Source: Teredinibacter haidensis
Lineage (GTDB): Bacteria > Pseudomonadota > Gammaproteobacteria > Pseudomonadales > Cellvibrionaceae
Direction: 5' to 3'
Assembly: GCF_014211975.1 (NCBI RefSeq)
Contig: NZ_CP060084.1
Span: forward strand, 4,723,001-4,787,000
DNA length: 64,000 nucleotides
A model generated the notes under the pieces. That model did not search any database. It was not told where the DNA came from and worked only from the letters and a program-made list of their open reading frames with translations. Shown one piece after another: positions 19,061-27,437 of this stretch; position 1 is the first letter of the stretch, and each line of letters opens with the position of its first letter. The translations under genes and the position numbers were made by a program.

Positions 19061-19373
19061 GCCCCGTTTTGTCTTCGCTACGCTACGCCAAAATGGCCCT
19101 TTAAAAACACAAAGGGCCAGTGCTTGCTATGTGTTGCGGCAAGCCGCGTTTAAAAAATCTGTTTCACCCACCCCAAACCCCGCCCTCAAGGGCGGGACTT
19201 CAGATCGTGCCAGTCGGGAAGTCCGTGTCTGCTGTGTGCCCCTTCAGGATAGCCCCGTGCTCGGTCTATCAAGGGTGAAATGCACGGCGCAAAAAGACGC
19301 GCCGCCCTTGACAGCCCTGCGCGCGGCGCTCTCTAGAAGTGGCAAACAACAGCCACTCAAAGGAGTAATCAAA

Positions 19374-19610
19374 ATGCGTAATGTCCCTTATGAAATTGAA
19401 AAAATCATCAATGTAGCCAACGAATTAGCGTGTAATGGCAGTACTGGCGCGTCAACAAGCGAGGTTATCGCGGCGGCGTTCGTGCTGGATCGCATGGAGT
19501 TCTTGCCCAATGGTTATACGGTTATCGAGGCGTGGGAGCGCTTGGATAACTGGCAACCCTTGGTCAAAAAGATCAAAGCCGAATATCAAGACTTGTTGGT
19601 GCCTTGGTAG
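19374..19610 (+). CDS. Small hypothetical protein of element 1 (78 aa)
   Basis: The ATG at 19374 follows an AAAGGAG ribosome site by nine bases, which favours it over the longer upstream frame from 19059. The protein is soluble and mostly helical, beginning MRNVPYEIEKIINVANEL and ending near a conserved-looking WERLDNWQPLV segment. No family is recognised. A hairpin (AGTGGC...GCCACT) sits just before the ribosome site, and the terminator stem overlaps the stop codon. It may be an accessory or maintenance protein of the element. Confidence 0.6.
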   Translation: MRNVPYEIEKIINVANELACNGSTGASTSEVIAAAFVLDRMEFLPNGYTVIEAWERLDNWQPLVKKIKAEYQDLLVPW

Positions 19611-19635
19611 GCACCAAGGGGCGCTACCGCGCCCC
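19596..19635 (+). terminator. Two adjacent perfect hairpins at the end of the 78-aa gene
   Basis: TTGGTGCC (19596-19603) pairs with GGCACCAA (19610-19617), and GGGGCGC (19618-19624) pairs with GCGCCCC (19629-19635). The first stem overlaps the stop codon. There is no T run, so this may be an RNA-stabilising or attenuating structure rather than a classical terminator. Confidence 0.5.
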
Positions 19636-19745
19636 ATTAAGAGATGATCTAGGTGACAATCGTCACTTCTCTGCAAAAAGATAGTGAAAAACGACTTTAC
19701 ATTCCCATAATGGGATAGCTTCAAACGATGATATTGGAGCGAACC

Positions 19746-19850
19746 ATGTTAGAAATACTGTCCCTCATTCTCACCATATCAGCTTTGCTGATCCGTTTAG
19801 CCGACAAAATATACAAATACTTCTTTGATAATGACCCGCCTTCGGAATGA
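19746..19850 (+). CDS. Short hydrophobic peptide (34 aa)
   Basis: An ATG with GGAG eight bases upstream opens a 34-codon frame: about 18 hydrophobic residues (LSLILTISALLIRLA) followed by a charged tail with several Lys and Asp. That is the shape of a single-pass membrane peptide, and type I toxins of mobile elements often look like this. No antisense RNA was identified, so a toxin role is speculative. Confidence 0.4.
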   Translation: MLEILSLILTISALLIRLADKIYKYFFDNDPPSE

Positions 19851-19984
19851 GGGCGGTAGGTCAAAAAGTGCATCTAGGGAAAAAATTTACTAGACTAGCG
19901 AAGCGCCTAGCCGCAAGTTCTTTAACTGATTGATGTGCCTAGAAAAAATCGCTGTCTGAGCTACGACGCACGGCGGGGTCATAC

Positions 19985-20623
19985 ATGTACGCCGGTAACG
20001 ACCCTGCTCTCATGGTTGACCCTAGTGGTAATAATTTTACTATTGGCGGTCTTTCTATTAGTTTTAACATGATGGCTACACTTGCAGTAGGTAGCTATGC
20101 TTCTTATCAGGTTGGGCAAAGTCTGGCTGGAAGTGATCTTGATTCTGGCTTTTCGTCCGGGCAAAGTTTTTGGATTTTGCTGGCCGCAATGGCGGGAACA
20201 GGTTCTAATCTTTTAGATATGGTGACATCTAAGGTGGGAGCGGATTCAAGTGGAGCCATCACTATGTATCATGGCTCATCCGTTGAGTCATTAGTTTCAC
20301 TGTTGAACGGTGCCCCGTTGTCAGTTGCGTCGGCTCAAGAGCAGAAATTTCCTGGAGAAGGCTCTTTGCTCGGGTTTTTCTTAACACCAGATTTATTAGC
20401 GGCGGAATTTTTTGGACAACGACGTGGAGGAGGAGTGATACAATTTACATTTACTACTTCTGCATTCAATGCAATTAGGTCCGGATCGATTACACAACCC
20501 ATTCCGCCAATAGGAAGTTCTATGCAGTCACCGGGAATGGAAATGATTGTTCAGCCCGTTGTGTTCCCGCTATTTGATAGCTTGAGAAGCTCGGGACAAA
20601 TTATAGCTAGCCCAGTACCATAA
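19985..20623 (+). CDS. Displaced Rhs toxin tip, ADP-ribosyltransferase-like
   Basis: The first ~17 residues (YAGNDPALMVDPSGN) match the end of an Rhs core, and everything upstream of it is missing. The middle is hydrophobic/glycine-rich. The C-terminal ~120 residues contain MYHGSS, then GFFLTPDLLAAEFF and a later E in GMEMIV. This pattern is typical of ART-fold toxins (H/Y/E type). The frame has no evident ribosome site of its own, so it is probably a silent cassette that becomes expressed after recombination onto a full rhs gene. It is followed by a probable immunity gene 11 bases downstream. Confidence 0.65.
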   Translation: MYAGNDPALMVDPSGNNFTIGGLSISFNMMATLAVGSYASYQVGQSLAGSDLDSGFSSGQSFWILLAAMAGTGSNLLDMVTSKVGADSSGAITMYHGSSVESLVSLLNGAPLSVASAQEQKFPGEGSLLGFFLTPDLLAAEFFGQRRGGGVIQFTFTTSAFNAIRSGSITQPIPPIGSSMQSPGMEMIVQPVVFPLFDSLRSSGQIIASPVP

Positions 20624-20634
20624 AGAGGTTGTGA

Positions 20635-21150
20635 ATGGCAGATAAAAAATATACAGCTGATGACATCAAAGTTATTAAACCTGCGAAGTCAAATGAGCAG
20701 CTGATCGATATTAGTAGAGAAGCATTTGGAAATAATTTGCTAAGTGCTTCGAGACATGCTCTTGAATTCGCGCGAACTTTAGTCATCAAAGAGTTACCGG
20801 ATGACGTTAAGTACGTTGTTTGTTTGGGGGCTTCTTATGACGGTAATCCCTTGGAGAGCGGTGAAATAACCTTTCCAGAGGATTACAACGAAAATATGAG
20901 AATCTTTGATGAGTGTGAAAAGGTTATAAATCTTTTGTGGCGAGATGGCAAAGTGCCTGAGTGGATCAATATTTCAGTTGCATCTGAAGAGGATGGTTTT
21001 ACTAATGTACGATTGGATTGTTGCGGTCGATATTCAAGCGACCCAGAGCAGATATATCATGCTCATGAAGGGCGAGCTCCTTTTCACGTTTTAGGTCCAC
21101 CCGTTCCGCAAGGCGTTGATATTGAAAAAGGGCAAAAATACACTTTATAA
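20635..21150 (+). CDS. Probable immunity protein for the ART-like tip
   Basis: This 171-residue soluble protein starts at an ATG with AGAGG eight bases upstream, directly after the displaced toxin tip. It has a mixed alpha/beta composition with an acidic central part. No family is recognised by eye; a distant link to small immunity-protein families is possible. The role is inferred from position. Confidence 0.6.
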   Translation: MADKKYTADDIKVIKPAKSNEQLIDISREAFGNNLLSASRHALEFARTLVIKELPDDVKYVVCLGASYDGNPLESGEITFPEDYNENMRIFDECEKVINLLWRDGKVPEWINISVASEEDGFTNVRLDCCGRYSSDPEQIYHAHEGRAPFHVLGPPVPQGVDIEKGQKYTL

Positions 21151-21227
21151 ATATTTCGTGCACTCTATTAGTTCAAGTGATTTGTAACCAATTCGATAAG
21201 GTTTTTGACTCGGTGGATATTTGTTGT

Positions 21228-21968
21228 TTAAGCCCAGCTAAGCAAAGAAATTACGTCAAAACCATTGTCAAATACACTTTCGGTTATGGGGATGTCTTTG
21301 GCGGATCTGGGGTCTATCCACTTTGAATCACTAATAAGAACATTGTTAGAATCGATAAAATATTGAGGAGGATGAGAGATAGACTGTAGTGGCCAAATAG
21401 AATCAGATAAAGAGGCGCTACGATCAAACCAACGCCTAGTCCCGTTATTGCTCCAAAGCGCGACCATTGCAGGTTTTTTTGTAAGTTCAATAAGGCGGCC
21501 TGCAGAGCTAATGAGTGAGGTGTTGTAAGTGCTGGCAATATATCGCACTGTGTCCATATTTACTGGCATGTTAGCAATATCAACCATCATAAAGCCTGGC
21601 ATCATGAGATGGCTGGCAAAAACATTCGCGCGTGCTTCCCTAGCTTGATGTGCGGTAAGTCCTTTACCATTCTGTCTTTGGTTAATATCGCCAGTACTGC
21701 ACTCAATACTTAAATTCTTGCCACGATCATTTGTCCAGTGCCCAATTTCATGCGCGAGTGAAAAACGCTGACGAGGCACTTGCGTACCACTGTTAACGGT
21801 TATTACAGCTTTATCCTTTGAACCAAATATATTGGCTTCATAGCCTTGTAGAAGCTCGTATATAACTTCTGCATTTAACGTATAAGCGATGAAATCTAAA
21901 TCGATCTCATGTGGTTGAGAGATTCCTATATCTCTTAAAACCGAAGCTGGTGATTTTACCCAGGCCAT
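21228..21968 (-). CDS. ImmA/IrrE-family zinc metallopeptidase
   Basis: The HEXXH zinc site appears as LAHEIGHW (about residues 72-79), followed by the helix with EARANVFASHLMMP that the family uses for the third zinc ligand. Members cleave regulators such as repressors to switch on mobile or defence genes. The start codon overlaps the stop of the upstream 145-residue gene by one base, so this is the last gene of a three-gene operon beginning with a sigma-like factor. The likely substrate is one of those partners. CapP of CBASS operons is a known analogue, but no repressor of that type was found here. Confidence 0.85.
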   Translation of the reverse strand: MAWVKSPASVLRDIGISQPHEIDLDFIAYTLNAEVIYELLQGYEANIFGSKDKAVITVNSGTQVPRQRFSLAHEIGHWTNDRGKNLSIECSTGDINQRQNGKGLTAHQAREARANVFASHLMMPGFMMVDIANMPVNMDTVRYIASTYNTSLISSAGRLIELTKKPAMVALWSNNGTRRWFDRSASLSDSIWPLQSISHPPQYFIDSNNVLISDSKWIDPRSAKDIPITESVFDNGFDVISLLSWA

Positions 21969-22405
21969 TATGACGCACGCTCATCTTCAATTAATCCAAG
22001 CATATACATCCGAACCCAGATTTTCTTCAGTTCTTCATCATTGTCTTTGCCTGAAACTTCTTCACGATGAGCCATTGTCCAGCCTTTTGGCACAGTGTCT
22101 CCACCAGATGTCACGACGTTCACAATCTGCTTAAAAACTTGCTCTACCGACGCTGGTAGAGAAATTAAAGCGCGATGATATAAGGAATCTTGTTTTTTGT
22201 ATGCTGCATATATAGAGCGGTATTCGTTCAGACGTGTCTTTCTATGTGCTGAAATTACGCTATGAGTAATAGAACGAAAACGATTAACACGCTCGTCTGT
22301 TGGTAAATACTTTGGGTCAGTCTCTGCCACTAATTGACTGGCGGGAAGATCTTGGGTTTCCTCTGTAATTAACCCGTTAATAAAATCTAAAAGTTCAAAG
22401 CTCAC
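21968..22405 (-). CDS. Hypothetical protein between sigma-like factor and metallopeptidase (145 aa)
   Basis: This is a helical, charged soluble protein without recognised domains. Its ATG overlaps the stop codon of the sigma-like gene (ATGA) and its own stop overlaps the metallopeptidase start, so the three are translationally coupled. A role as anti-sigma factor or as the substrate of the metallopeptidase would fit the context, but nothing in the sequence proves it. Confidence 0.65.
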   Translation of the reverse strand: MSFELLDFINGLITEETQDLPASQLVAETDPKYLPTDERVNRFRSITHSVISAHRKTRLNEYRSIYAAYKKQDSLYHRALISLPASVEQVFKQIVNVVTSGGDTVPKGWTMAHREEVSGKDNDEELKKIWVRMYMLGLIEDERAS

Positions 22406-22977
22406 TGCTCATCCCTCCAGTAATCAATGCCTGCTGGAAACATCTTGCGAGCATTACGTTTTAACTTCTTCACGGCTGCTTGGTAGGAATTTTCCGTTAA
22501 TGTGCATATTTCTTTAATTTTGGTCGCCTTAAACCCTTTAAGTTTGTTCAATATGATACATGTAATACTTTGATCGCCCTTGAATGCATCCATCAGCGCG
22601 TGAACAGCTTTGGAGATGACTGCTTCATCATTTCTTAGGTCAGCTGTTAAGTCCAAATCAGAAATATCATCAATATTCTCGAGCGCTGTCGCTTGAGAAA
22701 GAGCATCTTTCCTGCTTTTCACAATGCTCCAGATAAGGCTGCGAACAACATTGCGAATGAATGTATGGCACTTAACTGATTTCGGCCACTTGCGATCACC
22801 AGCGAGTACTTTCTCAAGAGCCAACTCAAAAAGGTCTTCCGCTGTGGAACCCGCCCGATGAGGATTTAATTGCTCAATCGATAGAATCATTTTACGGTAC
22901 GCGTCGTCACTGATATCAGCGAGAAGCTCCTCTGCTTCGCCAATGCTGTAGTGTTGTTTAGTTTCATTTGACTCCAA
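22402..22977 (-). CDS. Sigma-70-like (ECF-type) RNA polymerase sigma factor
   Basis: This 191-residue protein has a region-2-like helical segment (about 45-90, with FIRNVVRSLIWSIVKSRK) and a region-4-like helix-turn-helix near the C-terminus (about 137-180, with GFKATKIKEICTLTENSYQ). Length and layout fit a small group-4 sigma factor. It heads a minus-strand operon that diverges from the MBL/E2-E1-JAB operon, so that operon is an obvious candidate target. The match is by pattern only and is moderately secure. Confidence 0.65.
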   Translation of the reverse strand: MESNETKQHYSIGEAEELLADISDDAYRKMILSIEQLNPHRAGSTAEDLFELALEKVLAGDRKWPKSVKCHTFIRNVVRSLIWSIVKSRKDALSQATALENIDDISDLDLTADLRNDEAVISKAVHALMDAFKGDQSITCIILNKLKGFKATKIKEICTLTENSYQAAVKKLKRNARKMFPAGIDYWRDEQ

Positions 22978-23275
22978 TGTAAACGTCCTTTTACCAATAG
23001 GCTCCGCATTTTCAGTTTTTTGGACATTCTTGCATATTTTTGCTTGCTGCGACCACCCGGTTTCGAGGAAGAAGCGGCAGATTTAGGGTCAATGCTACTA
23101 ATTGGCTTAAGGAGGAATTCAACTGGTGGAGGGCGTGACCAATAGGTATTTGTGGTTAATGGACGATATATCTACATTCTTGTGTCCAAATTTTCCTGAT
23201 ATTGGAGCCTAAGGGTATACAGCCCATATTTTACCTTTCTTGGGCAGACAGTTAACGTCAAATTGGAGCAAGAAA
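22978..23275. promoter_or_regulatory. Divergent region between sigma and MBL operons
   Basis: The 298-base gap holds the repeated word ACATTCTTG (around 23024 and 23172) and facing copies of TTTGGACA and TGTCCAAA. These repeats could mark promoters read by the sigma-like factor. Strong Shine-Dalgarno-like sequences also occur (GGAGG near 23112), but without a following gene. Confidence 0.35.
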
Positions 23276-24496
23276 ATGCCTAAAAAATCATCAATTCATC
23301 ACTTCCCCGTGGGTAATGGCGACATGACATTACTCAAAATCGCCTCTAACAATCGTTACTTCTATGTGCTGGTGGACATGTACATCCGACAGTCAAGCTC
23401 AGAGAATGACGACCAATGCAATGTTTTGGACGAGTTACACTATCTTCTCGAAAAGGACAGCGATGGACGTCCCTATCTGGATGCTCTCGTTTTAACCCAT
23501 CCTGACAAGGACCACATTGGTGGCTACAAAACGCATTTCTACCAAGGGCCACCGGGCGACTATGCTCCGGCTAAGTCAGGGGAGAAAGATCGCATATTTG
23601 TACGAGAGATCTGGTCCTCGCCACTGATTTTTCGAAGGAAACGAAAAAATCATAGCTTATGCGAGGATGCCAAGGCATTTAATACAGAAGCAAAGCGCCG
23701 AGTAGAACTTTATCGTGAGTCAAAGTCGGTTGGTCCTGAAGGCGATCGTATCTGCCTTATTGGCGTGGATGTTGATGGCAAGACAGACGATATTCTAGAT
23801 ATTGTATACAAACCTGGAGATGTCATTGGAAAAGTTAACGAAGTGACACTTAAAGAGCTAACCATTGATATTTATGGGCCACTATCCGACGAGGAGTTTG
23901 AAGATAGCGAAGCCCTGGATAAAAATATGTCGAGCGTCATTTTACGGTGGGGGATTGCAAGTCACGGCTACTCAGATCCAACTAATTTTGTAATGCTTGC
24001 CGGTGATGCAAGCGTAGAGGCTTGGGAGGTCATTTGGGATAAGTTCAAGAGCAACCCCAAAAAGCTTTCATATGACCTGCTATTAGCTCCCCATCATTGT
24101 TCTTGGCACACGCTTTCACACGATAGTTATTCAAAAAGTGATAATCCTAAGGTCTCAGAACCCGCCAAAAAAGCGTTAAGCCAGGCAAGGACTGGGGCAG
24201 TTATTCTTTCTAGCAGCGACCCGATCAAAGACAACAAAAATGACCCACCTAATTTCGGAGCCAAGAAAGAGTACGAGAATATTGTTAGTTCTGCAAAAGG
24301 TACGTTTTTATGTTTGGCCGATAACATTGCCGATGGAGAGAAAGCTCCTTCGGTTCTAGAATATCGTTTAACGAATGAAGGGCCTCAAAAGGTCAGCAAA
24401 ACGGCAACAACTGATTCTACCTCATCGGCTAAGAAGCGAACCGCTGCTACCACTACGCTCATAGGTCATTCGGGGCAAGCAATTGGACATGGGTAA
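23276..24496 (+). CDS. MBL-fold (ComEC/Rec2-type) hydrolase of the ubiquitin-like operon
   Basis: The ATG at 23276 has GGAG eight bases upstream and is preferred over a start at 23240. The N-terminus holds a metallo-beta-lactamase core with LTHPDKDHIGGY (metal site, near residue 77), a later LAGDASVEAW and an APHHCSWH metal-binding segment. Most similar proteins act on nucleic acids or nucleotides. The C-terminal tail is Ser/Thr/Lys-rich. It overlaps the next gene by eight bases, which argues for one functional unit with the E2-E1-JAB protein. The substrate is unknown. Confidence 0.8.
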   Translation: MPKKSSIHHFPVGNGDMTLLKIASNNRYFYVLVDMYIRQSSSENDDQCNVLDELHYLLEKDSDGRPYLDALVLTHPDKDHIGGYKTHFYQGPPGDYAPAKSGEKDRIFVREIWSSPLIFRRKRKNHSLCEDAKAFNTEAKRRVELYRESKSVGPEGDRICLIGVDVDGKTDDILDIVYKPGDVIGKVNEVTLKELTIDIYGPLSDEEFEDSEALDKNMSSVILRWGIASHGYSDPTNFVMLAGDASVEAWEVIWDKFKSNPKKLSYDLLLAPHHCSWHTLSHDSYSKSDNPKVSEPAKKALSQARTGAVILSSSDPIKDNKNDPPNFGAKKEYENIVSSAKGTFLCLADNIADGEKAPSVLEYRLTNEGPQKVSKTATTDSTSSAKKRTAATTTLIGHSGQAIGHG

Positions 24497-26684
24497 ATTA
24501 AAACCTACGCCTGACATTCACCATGTTATCCGTAGGTTAGAGGAGTATTCCCCGGTTGCAGGGGTAAAAGTGGAAGCCTGCTCGGACGACTGTGTGGTTG
24601 TATCAACAAACTGGAGAGTTGACTTACCGATAAGATTTGAATCGGCAGGAGAGACCGAATCAGGGATACGCTCGATAGAGCCTGTATCGTGGGTGTTTCC
24701 TTGGGACTATCCTTTGCGTGCACCTCATCCTACGTTAAGGGACGACTTCCCTTTAACGTTGCCGCACATCAACCCCGTGATTGAAGGTGACGGCGTCTCT
24801 CCATGTATTGCTGAGGTAGACCTATCGGATCTTTTACATAGCAGTGGTATCGAGGCAGTTTTTGGTGCTATGACGCATTGGCTAAACAACGCCGCCTCCG
24901 GAGAATTGCTTTGTCCTGTTCAGGGTTGGGAGCCTGTACGCCGCGACAATGCTTCTGGGCTGATCAGTGCGGATACTTACGCAATTCGCGAAGAGCTGAA
25001 CAATTATGCCCCGGCTAGGTATTTCCGGTATAGGTATGTTGTTGCAGGTAATGATCATGATCTAGTATTGGGACATATCGAGACGCCATCTATCGGAAGT
25101 GCAAATAGCGTATTCAAAGCAAAGGATGTTGGTATTTTAAATGGAATTCGACATGGTCCTGCACTGCTATTGCAAGTAAATGGGATCGTTGGGGAATACT
25201 GGGCGGAGTCTGTTAAGACGCTTGCGGACTTGAAGGGGCTGTTAAAAAAACTACAGTTGAGTGACGCTTTTGAAGCTCGGCTAAAGCATGTTATGGCTAC
25301 CTCTTCGCCGAAGGCTTGCGCAACCAAAAAGAAAGCGGGAGTTGAAGAATTTATAATTGTAATAGCTGTTAAACGCCCCTTTAACGTGATCGGCGCTGAC
25401 AATCCGTGGGAGCTATTGCCATATCGTGTTTGTTTTACGGGTAACTCAGAACGACTGGCCGATGATGTGCCGGTTTATGCACCATTGATGATCAAATCTA
25501 CCTGCCCCGCGATGCTTCGAGCTGTATCGGGCATAGACCAGGATTCTGAGGTCATACCGATATCCTTTATCGGTTGTGGCAGTTTGGGTTCAAAGATGGC
25601 GTTACATTTAGCCAAGAGTGGCAGATATGAATTTTCATTAATTGATGACGATATTTTTTCTAGTCACAATAATGCTCGCTACGGTGCAGTAGTGGATGGT
25701 TTTGATAGTATTGGCCGCCCGAAAGTAACTTTAGTAGCCAGAGACATCCTAGCACTTGGGGTAAGAGTTGAAGCACTAAAGGTCGATGTTCTGGAGCTGG
25801 GAAAGACCAAGCCAGCTATCGCTGACAAAAAGTTCCGTTATATTCTCGATACCAGTGCGTCTTTGCCGGTACGCTACTTCCTTGCTCACCACGCAAAGCT
25901 CTCTGCGTGTTTGATGCATAGCATTCTTTACGGAAAGGCAACTATGGGAGTGTTGGCTATCGAAGGTAAGGAAAGGTGCGTCCGAGTTGATGACTTGATG
26001 GCATATACCAATACACTTTGTGTAAAAGACGACCGTGTTCAAAAAGCAATGTATGGCGGAGCCGTTACACGAAAAAGTTTTGGTGACGGTTGCAGCTCGG
26101 CGACAACGATTATGGATGATATTGGGCTTTCCGTGCTATCAGCGGCCTTAGCAGGGAAAGTAAATCAGTATATTGGTAAGAACACAGGTCAAGATGAAGG
26201 TCGGATCAACATCGGTCACTTAGACAAGGATTATCAGTTTGACTGGAAACGCTACGCAATACCAGCCACCCACGTCATTCCAAGAGACACGTATTTTGGT
26301 TGGGAGATCCGAGTGCTGGGAAACATAAAAAACCAGATAGAGCGTGAGTCGAAAGGTTCATCAGTTGAACAAGGCGGTGTGCTAGCGGGCATGGTGTGCC
26401 ACCTGTCAAAAACTATTCATGTAACTCTGGTTGTTCCGGCTCCTGATGGAACCATTCGTACACCTGTGCGACTTGATATTGCTACTGATGGTCTTGAAGA
26501 AATATTTGAAAATTTTCACTCCGCCACAAACGGACAAATCACCTTCTTGGGTACCTGGCATAGCCATCCCACTCCGTCACCTCCGAGCCCTAAAGACAGA
26601 GACACATATGCAAAACTAACAAATAATTATGATTTACCCGTGGTCATGCTTGTATATACCGGAGGGCGCATCGAGCGCGTTTAG
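24489..26684 (+). CDS. E2-E1-JAB fusion (ubiquitin-like conjugation and deconjugation)
   Basis: Three enzymes of a ubiquitin-like pathway appear joined in one 731-residue chain. The N-terminal ~160 residues look like a bacterial E2 (WVFPWDYPLRAPHP, with a likely active Cys in GVSPCIAEVD). The middle is a ThiF/E1 adenylation domain with FIGCGSLGSKMA and NNARYG, plus a possible catalytic Cys in FGDGCSSATT. The C-terminus is a JAB/MPN protease with GTWHSHPTPSPPSPKD, the JAMM zinc signature. The ATG at 24489 overlaps the MBL stop. Known relatives act in CBASS type II and bacterial ubiquitin-like antiphage systems. No separate ubiquitin-like protein was found in the operon. Confidence 0.85.
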   Translation: MGKLKPTPDIHHVIRRLEEYSPVAGVKVEACSDDCVVVSTNWRVDLPIRFESAGETESGIRSIEPVSWVFPWDYPLRAPHPTLRDDFPLTLPHINPVIEGDGVSPCIAEVDLSDLLHSSGIEAVFGAMTHWLNNAASGELLCPVQGWEPVRRDNASGLISADTYAIREELNNYAPARYFRYRYVVAGNDHDLVLGHIETPSIGSANSVFKAKDVGILNGIRHGPALLLQVNGIVGEYWAESVKTLADLKGLLKKLQLSDAFEARLKHVMATSSPKACATKKKAGVEEFIIVIAVKRPFNVIGADNPWELLPYRVCFTGNSERLADDVPVYAPLMIKSTCPAMLRAVSGIDQDSEVIPISFIGCGSLGSKMALHLAKSGRYEFSLIDDDIFSSHNNARYGAVVDGFDSIGRPKVTLVARDILALGVRVEALKVDVLELGKTKPAIADKKFRYILDTSASLPVRYFLAHHAKLSACLMHSILYGKATMGVLAIEGKERCVRVDDLMAYTNTLCVKDDRVQKAMYGGAVTRKSFGDGCSSATTIMDDIGLSVLSAALAGKVNQYIGKNTGQDEGRINIGHLDKDYQFDWKRYAIPATHVIPRDTYFGWEIRVLGNIKNQIERESKGSSVEQGGVLAGMVCHLSKTIHVTLVVPAPDGTIRTPVRLDIATDGLEEIFENFHSATNGQITFLGTWHSHPTPSPPSPKDRDTYAKLTNNYDLPVVMLVYTGGRIERV

Positions 26685-26687
26685 TTA

Positions 26688-27419
26688 ATGCTCAAAGAAC
26701 TTTCAAGACACTTCGAACACTATGCCATACATGCCCGGTTTATGCCTGTATTCGTGGTTCTTTTCCCTCTAGTGCTAACTATTTTTGCTTGGTACCCACA
26801 GGCAAAAACGGTCTTGGGTGGGACAATGACTCTACTTATCAGCTTTGGGGTTATGTCGTTTTTATCGATCTATATTTCGAACCTCGGTAATGATCTACAG
26901 GATAAATATTTTATGAGGTGGGGTGGAGCGCCGTCCACATTGTTACTTTTACCCAATAATCAAGAGTTGGATAGATACACTAAGCAGCGATATTTTATAT
27001 GGCTCAATAGAAAATGCGGTGGATTAGATTTGCCAGAAACGCTAGATGATCAGGTTGATAGCGAAGGGCTTTATGAAAAAATTAGGAGCGTGGGTAATTT
27101 CATGCGTGAGTACACAAGAGATAGAAAAAAATACATTCAAGTGTACAACGACAATGTGGCTTATGGTTTTGCTCGTAACATCGTAGCGATAAAAATAGCG
27201 GGCTTGGTAATTGCGTCGATCTCACTAATATCAAATGGATTGTTTTTGTATGTGCTCACAAATAATGAATCAGAGGTTGTTGTCAATGTATTAGGTGTTA
27301 TTGCTCTGATAGCATCTACTGTTTGTTTGTCAATACATGGAATTGTCTTGAATGAAAAATTTGTTAAGCGTAGAGGGGTTCGATATGCACGAACATTATT
27401 TGAAGTATGTGAAAAATGA
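26688..27419 (+). CDS. Four-helix membrane protein of the defence operon
   Basis: This 243-residue protein has four probable membrane spans: two near residues 17-60 (FMPVFVVLFPLVLTIFAW and a following segment) and two near 165-225. A charged cytoplasmic region with a WLNRKCGG motif lies between them. It starts three bases after the E2-E1-JAB stop. Membrane proteins are common effectors or sensors in bacterial ubiquitin-like and CBASS operons, and SLATT-like folds are one possibility. The effector role is inferred. Confidence 0.7.
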   Translation: MLKELSRHFEHYAIHARFMPVFVVLFPLVLTIFAWYPQAKTVLGGTMTLLISFGVMSFLSIYISNLGNDLQDKYFMRWGGAPSTLLLLPNNQELDRYTKQRYFIWLNRKCGGLDLPETLDDQVDSEGLYEKIRSVGNFMREYTRDRKKYIQVYNDNVAYGFARNIVAIKIAGLVIASISLISNGLFLYVLTNNESEVVVNVLGVIALIASTVCLSIHGIVLNEKFVKRRGVRYARTLFEVCEK

Positions 27420-27437
27420 AACAGGGAAAGAGATCTA

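Larger units (their letters stand above)
18748..19373. other. Hairpin-rich intergenic region of element 1 (possible replication origin)
   Basis: About 625 bases with no convincing gene; the plus-strand frame beginning at 19059 has atypical composition and is better read as leader DNA for the gene at 19374. The region contains two related hairpins (18790-18937), a long interrupted palindrome (19005-19060) and a perfect 8-bp GC hairpin at 19179-19196. An element encoding a primase-helicase needs an origin, and this is the densest set of palindromes in the element. That role is inference. Confidence 0.4.
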
